NCBI RefSeq assembly: GCF_003352465.1
Contig: NZ_CP031153.1
Coordinates: forward strand, 2,718,987-2,782,986
Direction: 5' to 3'
Source of the DNA: Kordia sp. SMS9
GTDB taxonomy: Bacteria > Bacteroidota > Bacteroidia > Flavobacteriales > Flavobacteriaceae
Length of the DNA: 64,000 bases
Positions 18,563-27,500 of this stretch are shown piece by piece. The translations under genes and the position numbers were made by a program. Positions within the stretch are counted from its first letter, which is position 1; every line of letters starts with the position of its first letter. The notes beneath the pieces were generated by a model. The model saw nothing but the letters and a program-made list of their open reading frames with translations, was not told where the DNA came from and ran no database searches.

Positions 18563-21500
18563 TTGGAATTAATAAAAAAACTTATTGAACTCGGAGTTCA
18601 ACTACGAGAAGAAAATGGAGAACTAAAAGTTGCAGCTCCTAAGGGTGCTTTAACACCTGAATTGATTAATAAAATCAGAGCAGAAAAAAAACAACTTTTA
18701 AGTTTACTTGCACATACAAGTCATAAATCCATTCCCAAAGCACCAGTTCAGGAATTGTATCCTTTGACTTCGTCACAAGGTAGACTTTGGGTATTAAGTC
18801 AGTTTGAAGGTGGCGGACAAGCCTACAACATTCCAGGAGTTTTAAAGATGGAAGGAAGTTTGGATGCTACGGCTTTAGAATTATCTTTCCGCTATTTAAT
18901 AGAACGCCATGATAGTTTGCGAATGTATTTTGTGGAAAAAGATGGAGAAGTCTACCAAAAGATACTTTCAGCAAAAGCATTAAACTTTACCCTTGACACG
19001 CAACAAATCAGTCAAGAGGAACTAGAGGCAAAAATAGCATCATTCTACCAAGAAGAATTCGATCTAAGTAAAGCACCACTACTAAGTGCAAGGCTACTTG
19101 AAGTATCAAAGGATCAATACTACTTATTATTTGCCATTCATCATATCATCGGCGATGGTTGGTCTATGGAAGTACTCACCAAAGAATTGATGCAGGTGTA
19201 CAAGCAGCTCATCAATCAAGAAGAAGTAACACTTTCTAAACTTACTATCCAATATCAAGATTATGTAGTTTGGAGTCAAAGTCAGGAGCAACAAGCGGCA
19301 ATTCAAAAACAAGAAGATTACTGGCTCGAAAAGTTTACAGGAGAACTTCCAGTATTAGCACTGCCAAGTTATCAAAGACGTCCACTGGTAAAAACCTACA
19401 ACGGAAGCACCAAACACTATAGTTTTGGCAAAGAACTAAGTGAGAAACTCAATCAGTTCAGTAAAACGCAAGGCGCTACCTTGTATATGACGTTACTGGC
19501 AGGTGTGAATGGACTATTATACAGATACACCAATCAAAATGATATCATCATAGGCGCTCCAATTGCAGGACGTTCCCACGAAGCTTTAGAGCATCAAGTA
19601 GGATTGTATCTGAACACACTCGCGATACGAACGAGGTTCGAAGGCAATAACAGTTTCAAAGAGTTGGTAGAAACCCAAAAAGCGACACTCGTAGAAGCCT
19701 ACACAAACCAAGACTATCCATTTGATTCATTAATAGAAAAGCTCAAATTGAAGCGCGATACTTCAAGATCGGCACTATTTGATGTGATGGTCGTATTGCA
19801 AAACCAAAGAGAAACAGCAGTTGCCTTAGAAGGCTTGCACATCACTCCTTACAGCGATATTGAAAGAGACGTGAGTAAGTTTGATATCAGCTTCTCTTTT
19901 ACAGAAGATACAGAAGGCATTCATCTACGTTTGGAATACAATAATGACATCTACGATGCGCAACTGATAGACCAATTATACCATCACTTGGAACAATTCA
20001 TCACTTCTGCACTAGAGCATCAAGAAGAGAGTATTCAATCTTTAACAATTTTATCTCAGGAAGAAGAGACACAACTATTAACAACCTTCAATGACACTAA
20101 GGTAGCGTATCCAAAGGACAAAACTGTGATTGATTTGTTCAGAGAGCAAGTAGCAAAGACGCCAGAAGCTACAGCTATTATTGATGATACAGAAATACTG
20201 ACTTATCAAGAGTTGGAGGATTTATCCAATGCCATGGCAAACGATCTGCTATCAAATACAACGATAGAGAACGAATCCTTAATTGGCGTAGCATTAGAAA
20301 GAAGTGAATGGCTCATTGTAAGTCTGTTGGCGATATTGAAAACAGGTGGCGCTTATGTGCCAATAGATCCAACATATCCGCAACAGCGAAAAGATTACAT
20401 CAAACACGATAGTCAATGTATATTGACAATTACAGAAGAATACCTAAGTGAATTTAAAACTAAGGAAAAAGACACGCGGATTCCCAAGGTAGCAATCAGT
20501 TCTGATCAATTAGCTTATGTAATTTATACCTCAGGTTCTACAGGACAACCCAAAGGCGTACTTATTGAGCATAAAAGTCTAGTCAATCTTTGCTTTTGGC
20601 ACAAAAATGAATACAATCTTAATAACAATAGCAGAGCAACATTATACGCTTCTATGGCTTTTGATGCCTCTGTTTGGGAAACTTTTCCCTACCTCTGTTT
20701 TGGAGGTTGTTTATTTCCAATATCAGACAATGAAATTCGACTAAATACCTCGCGTTTATCTGCATTTCTTGGACTAAACAAGATTACACATTGTTTTTTA
20801 TCTCCAAAAGTTGTTCAAGAATTAGAGACCACATCTTTACCCAAAGGATTAAAGATATTGGCTGGAGGAGAAGCATTAACCATTCAAAATGTTGAAGGTT
20901 GTGAATTATACAATAATTATGGTCCAACTGAAAATACAGTAGTTGCCTCTAATTACAGTGTATCTAAAGATGATAATTCTCCTGTACTTATAGGTAAACC
21001 TATAGCAAATACACACATATACATCCTAGACTCTTACAAGCACACTTTACAACCCAAGGGAGTTATAGGGGAATTATGTATTTCTGGAGCTGGATTATCA
21101 CGAGGTTACTTACATCAACCTGAACTCACAGGCGAGAAGTTCATATCTCATCCTTTTAGAAAAGGCGAACGACTCTACAAAACGGGAGATTTAGCCCGAT
21201 GGTTGCCTGATGGAAACTTAGAGTTTTTAGGAAGAAAAGACACGCAGGTAAAACTCAGAGGTTATCGCATTGAACTCGGAGAGATTGAATACGCATTGAA
21301 TCAACAAACTGACGTAGATGCTACTGTAGTTGTAGTACAAGAGGAAGGTCAAGACAAATACTTGGTTGCTTATCTAGTAACAGAAAGCGCGATTGATTCA
21401 ACAAACCTTAAAGAAACGCTTCGTTCTTATCTTCCAGAATATATGATTCCGCAGTACTTTATAAAACTGGAAGCCTTACCACTCACTTCTAATGGTAAGA

Positions 21501-24500
21501 TTGATAGAAAAGCACTGCCAAAAGTTTCAATAGAAGGTTTGGAAGAAAGGGAATATATTGCTCCAAGTACTGAAACAGAAAGAAAACTTGCAGAAATTTG
21601 GCAAGAAGTCTTGGGAGTAGATAAAGTTGGAATCACCGATAACTTCTTTGAACTAGGCGGACATAGTTTAAAGATTACTCAACTGATCAATAAGATTAAC
21701 AAAGAACTGCAAAGTAGTCTTACGGTACAACAAGTTTTTGTTTTCCCAACCATTAAAGGACTCAGTAAAGAAATTACCACTACCAATTACAAATCCATTC
21801 CCAAAGCACCAGTTCAGGAATTGTATCCTTTAACTTCGTCACAAGGTAGACTTTGGGTATTAAGTCAGTTTGAAGGTGGCGGACAAGCCTACAACATTCC
21901 AGGAGTTTTAAAGATGGAAGGAAGTTTGGATGCTACGGCTTTAGAATTATCTTTCCGCTATTTAATAGAACGCCATGATAGTTTACGAATGTATTTTGTG
22001 GAAAAAGATGGAGAAGTCTACCAAAAGATACTTTCAGCAAAAGCATTAAACTTTACCCTTGACAAGCAACAAATCAATCAAGAGGAACTAGAGGCAAAAA
22101 TAGCATCATTCTACCAAGAAGAATTCGATCTAAGTAAAGCACCACTACTAAGTGCAAGGCTACTTGAAGTATCAAAGGATCAATACTACTTATTATTTGC
22201 CATTCATCATATCATCGGCGATGGTTGGTCTATGGAAGTACTCACCAAAGAATTGATGCAGGTGTACAAGCAGCTTATCAATCAAGAAGAAGTAACACTT
22301 TCTAAACTTACTATTCAATATCAAGATTATGTAGTATGGAGTCAAAGTCAGGAGCAACAAGCGGCAATTCAAAAACAAGAAGATTACTGGCTCGAAAAGT
22401 TTACAGGAGAACTTCCAGTATTAGCACTGCCAAGTTACCAAAGACGTCCACTGGTAAAAACCTACAACGGAAGCACCAAGCACTATAGTTTTGGCAAAGA
22501 ACTAAGTGAGAAACTCAATCAGTTCAGTAAAGCGCAAGGCGCTACCTTGTATATGACATTACTGGCAGGTGTGAATGGACTATTATACAGATACACCAAT
22601 CAAAGTGATATCATCATAGGCGCTCCAATTGCAGGACGTTCCCACGAAGCTTTAGAGCATCAAGTAGGATTGTATCTGAACACGCTCGCGATACGAACGA
22701 GGTTCGAAGGCAATAACAGTTTCAAAGAGTTGGTAGAAACTCAAAAAGAAACACTAGTAGAAGCCTACACAAACCAAGACTATCCATTTGATTCATTAAT
22801 AGAAAAGCTCAAATTGAAGCGCGATACTTCAAGATCGGCACTATTTGATGTGATGGTTGTATTGCAAAATCAAAGAGAAACAGCAGTTGCCTTAGAAGGC
22901 TTGCACATCACTCCTTACAGCGATATTGAAAGAGACGTAAGTAAGTTTGATATCAGCTTCTCTTTTACAGAAGATACAGAAGGCATCCATCTACGTTTAG
23001 AATACAATAATGACATCTACGATGCGCAACTGATTGACCAATTATACCATCACTTAGCACAATTCATCACTTCTGCACTAGAGCATCAAGAAGAAAGTAT
23101 TCAATCTTTAACAATTTTATCTCAGGAAGAAGAGACACAACTATTAGCGACCTTCAATGACACTAAGGTAGCATATCCAAAGGACAAAACTGTGATTGAT
23201 TTGTTCAGAGAGCAAGTAGCAAAGACGCCAGAAGCTACAGCTATTATTGATGATACAGAAATACTGACTTATCAAGAGTTGGAGGATTTATCCAATGCCA
23301 TGGCAAACGATCTGCTATCAAATACAACGATAGAGAACGAATCCTTAATTGGGGTAGCATTAGAAAGAAGTGAATGGCTCATTGTAAGTCTGTTGGCGAT
23401 ATTGAAAACAGGTGGCGCTTATGTACCAATAGATCCAACATATCCGCAACAGCGAAAAGATTACATCAAACACGATAGTCAATGTATATTGACAATTACA
23501 GAAGAATACCTTAATGAATTTAAAACTAAGGAAAAAGACACGAGGATTCCAAAGGTAGCAATCAGTTCTGATCAATTAGCTTATGTAATTTATACCTCAG
23601 GCTCTACAGGACAACCCAAAGGCGTGCTTATTGAGCATAAAAGCTTAGTGAATTACATAAAAAACCAAATAGCTGAATTTGAGTTTGATGCTTCAGACAA
23701 AATAGCTCAGTTTTCAAATCCAGCATTCGATGCTTCTTTGGAGCAAATCTTTTTGAGCTTGTTAACAGGAGCTTTATTTGTGGTCATTCCAAAAGAAGAA
23801 TTGAATCCTACTTCTATTGTTGACAATTACCTGAATAAGTATGAAATAACACACTTTCATGCTACGCCTAGCTATTTGCAACAAATACCAAACTTACACA
23901 AGGTAACATCCTTAAAAAGATTGATTTCAGGAGGAGAGCCATTCAACTCCGTACTTTTGAACGGTTTAGCAAATGAAGTTACAGCTTACAATAAATACGG
24001 TCCAACCGAAACAACGATTAGTTCTACGATTACTAAGATAGATAAACAATATAAAGGGTTGCAAATCCCTATTGGAAAGCCAGTAAATAATGTAGAAGTA
24101 TATGTTTTATCCGATCAATTAGAGCTTCAACCTATAGGAGTAACAGGCGAACTGTGTATTTCAGGAGTAGGATTGTCAAGAGGCTATCTGAACCAACCAG
24201 AACTTACAGAAGAAAAGTTCATTACTCATCCTTTTAAATCAGGTGAACGACTCTACAAAACAGGCGATTTAGTACGATGGCTTCCTGATGGAAATATTGA
24301 TTTTCTTGGACGAAAGGACACGCAAGTAAAAGTTCGAGGATATCGAATTGAATTAGGTGAAATAGAGATAGCACTAGTACAACAAGAGGCAATTTCACAG
24401 GCTATAGTAGATGCAGTGAAGTATAAAGGGGAACAATACTTAGTAGCCTTGTATACAAGTGAAAATGAAATTGATAGAGAGCACTTGACAGAATTTTTAA

Positions 24501-27500
24501 GAGCATATTTGCCAGAATATATGATTCCGAATTATTTCCAAAGAGTTGACGAATTACTCTTGACTCCAAACGGAAAAGTAGATAGGAATTCGATGGCAAA
24601 ATACTCTATAGAAGGTTTAGGCGAAAGGGAATATATTGCTCCAAGTACTGAAACAGAAAGAAAACTTGCAGAAATTTGGCAAGAAGTTTTGGGAGTAGAT
24701 AAAGTTGGAATCACCGATAATTTCTTTGAACTAGGCGGACATAGTTTAAAGATTACTCAACTGATCAATAAGATTAACAAAGAACTGCAAAGTAGTCTTA
24801 CGGTACAACAAGTTTTTGTTTCCCCCACCATTAAAGGACTCAGTAAAGAAATTACCACGACCAATTACAAATCCATTCCCAAAGCACCAGTTCAGGAATT
24901 GTATCCTTTGACTTCGTCACAAGGTAGACTTTGGGTATTAAGTCAGTTTGAAGGTGGCGGACAAGCCTACAACATTCCAGGAGTTTTAAAGATGGAAGGA
25001 AGTTTGGATGCTACGGCTTTAGAATTATCTTTCCGCTATTTAATAGAACGCCATGATAGTTTACGAATGTATTTTGTGGAAAAAGATGGAGAAGTCTACC
25101 AAAAGATACTTTCAGCAAAAGCATTAAACTTTACCCTTGACACGCAACAAATCAATCAAGAGGAACTAGAGGCAAAAATAGCATCATTCTACCAAGAAGA
25201 ATTCGATCTAAGTAAAGCACCACTACTAAGTGCAAGGCTGCTTGAAGTATCAAAGGATCAATACTACTTATTATTTGCCATTCATCATATCATCGGCGAT
25301 GGTTGGTCTATGGAAGTACTCACCAAAGAATTGATGCAGGTGTACAAGCAGCTCATCAATCAAGAAGAAGTAACACTTTCTAAACTTACTATTCAATATC
25401 AAGATTATGTAGTATGGAGTCAAAGTAAGGAGCAACAAGCGGCAATTCAAAAACAAGAAGATTACTGGCTCGAAAAGTTTACAGGAGAACTTCCAGTATT
25501 AGCACTGCCAAGTTACCAAAGACGTCCACTGGTAAAAACCTACAACGGAAGCACCAAGCACTATAGTTTTGGCAAAGAACTAAGTGAGAAACTCAATCAG
25601 TTCAGTAAAGCGCAAGGTGCTACCTTGTATATGACGCTACTGGCAGGTGTGAACGGACTATTATACAGATACACCAATCAAAGTGATATCATCATAGGCG
25701 CTCCAATTGCAGGACGTTCCCACGAAGCTTTAGAGCATCAAGTTGGATTGTATCTGAACACACTTGCGATACGAACGAGGTTCGAAGGCAATAACAGTTT
25801 CAAAGAGTTGGTAGAAACCCAAAAAGAAACACTAGTAGAAGCCTACACAAACCAAGACTATCCATTTGATTCATTAATAGAAAAGCTCAAATTGAAGCGC
25901 GATACTTCAAGATCGGCACTATTTGATGTGATGGTCGTATTGCAAAACCAAAGAGAAACAGCAGTTGCCTTAGAAGGCTTGCACATCACTCCTTACAGCG
26001 ATATTGAAAGAGACGTGAGTAAGTTTGATATAAGTTTTTCATTCAGTGAGGATCACAAAGGAATCCACGTGGTATTGGAATACAACACAGATATATATCA
26101 AGCAAATCAGATTGAAGATTTGTGCTCACATCTAAAGAAATTTTTAAGTGCTGGGGTTACGAATTCAGAAGAAACTATTGATTCTTTATCCATTTTATCT
26201 GATGAGCATATAAAACAATTAATTACTGACTTCGGAACAACCCAAGAAACTAATGCTGTGAATGTTCCTTCTATGATTAGTATGTTTGAAGCTCAAGCGA
26301 TAGCGACTCCAGATATAATAGCTTTGGAGTTTGAGAATCAGCAACTCACTTATAAAGAACTCAATGAAAAAGCGAATCAATTTGCTCAGTATTTAACACA
26401 CACACATAAGGTTCAACCTAACGATTTTATAGGAGTGAAATTAGATCGAAGTGCGCAATTGATTATCTCCATTCTGGGAGTATTAAAATCATCAGCGGTC
26501 TATATTCCTATCGATATTAATTATCCAGAAGAACGCATTTCGTACATCATAAAAGACAGCAATTGTAAGGTCGTGGTTGATCAACAGGCGATTGAAATAT
26601 TTGACAAACACGAACAACAATTTCACAAAGAAAATTTAGAGAATAAAAATACACCAAATGACTTGGCTTATATCATTTACACTTCTGGAACTACAGGACA
26701 GCCTAAAGGAGTCATGATTGAACACGGCAACGCGATTGCAATGTTAAATTGGGCAAAAGAAGAATTTGAAAGTGATTGTTTTGAGGTCGTTTATGGAGTC
26801 ACTTCGCATTGTTTTGATCTTTCTATCTACGAGATTTTCTATCCATTAAGCATTGGGAAGAGACTAAAGATTTTACCAAATGCCTTGGCTATTGCAGATG
26901 AAATTAATAAGGATAAAAAGGTGCTGATCAATACGGTTCCTTCAAGCATTCGCTATTTGTTGGACAATGGTGTAAGTTTAGCTAATGCTACTGTAGTTAA
27001 CCTAGCAGGAGAAGCTTTCCCAGTAGATATAGCGAAGCGACTTTTATCTCAAGGATTGGAAGTTCGCAATCTGTATGGACCTACAGAAGATACTACGTAC
27101 AGTACATCATATAAATTATCAAAAGAGGAAAAGTACGAAGTATCTATTCCAATAGGAAACGCTATCAATGGCTCGGCTGTTTACATACTTAATAAGGAAT
27201 TACAACCTGTTCCAGTAGGAGTTTCAGGAGATTTATACATGTCAGGAGCTGGTGTCACACGAGGCTATCTCAACAAACCATCACTAACGCAACAAAAGTA
27301 CAGCAACGATCCTTTTAAAGATGGCGCACGCATGTACAATACAGGCGATTTAGCGCGATGGCTTCCTGATGGAAATTTAGAGTTTTTAGGCAGGAAAGAT
27401 ACGCAAGTAAAACTAAGAGGCTATCGTATTGAACTTGGAGAGATAGAACAAAAAATCCTAGAATACTCAGAAGAAATCGAACAAGTAGTTCTCAATATCA

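Noticed and set aside
14671..26030. CRISPR-like or tandem-repeat array
   Set aside because: The repeats are kilobase-long coding modules of NRPS genes in frame; no short spaced repeats are seen anywhere in the window.
16858..27150. A3 and A6 (both reading Ala) as a recent duplication
   Set aside because: They share the code DLYNNALTYK, but the pocket regions differ at many other positions and A6 lies outside the near-identical blocks, so shared specificity does not reflect a recent copy.
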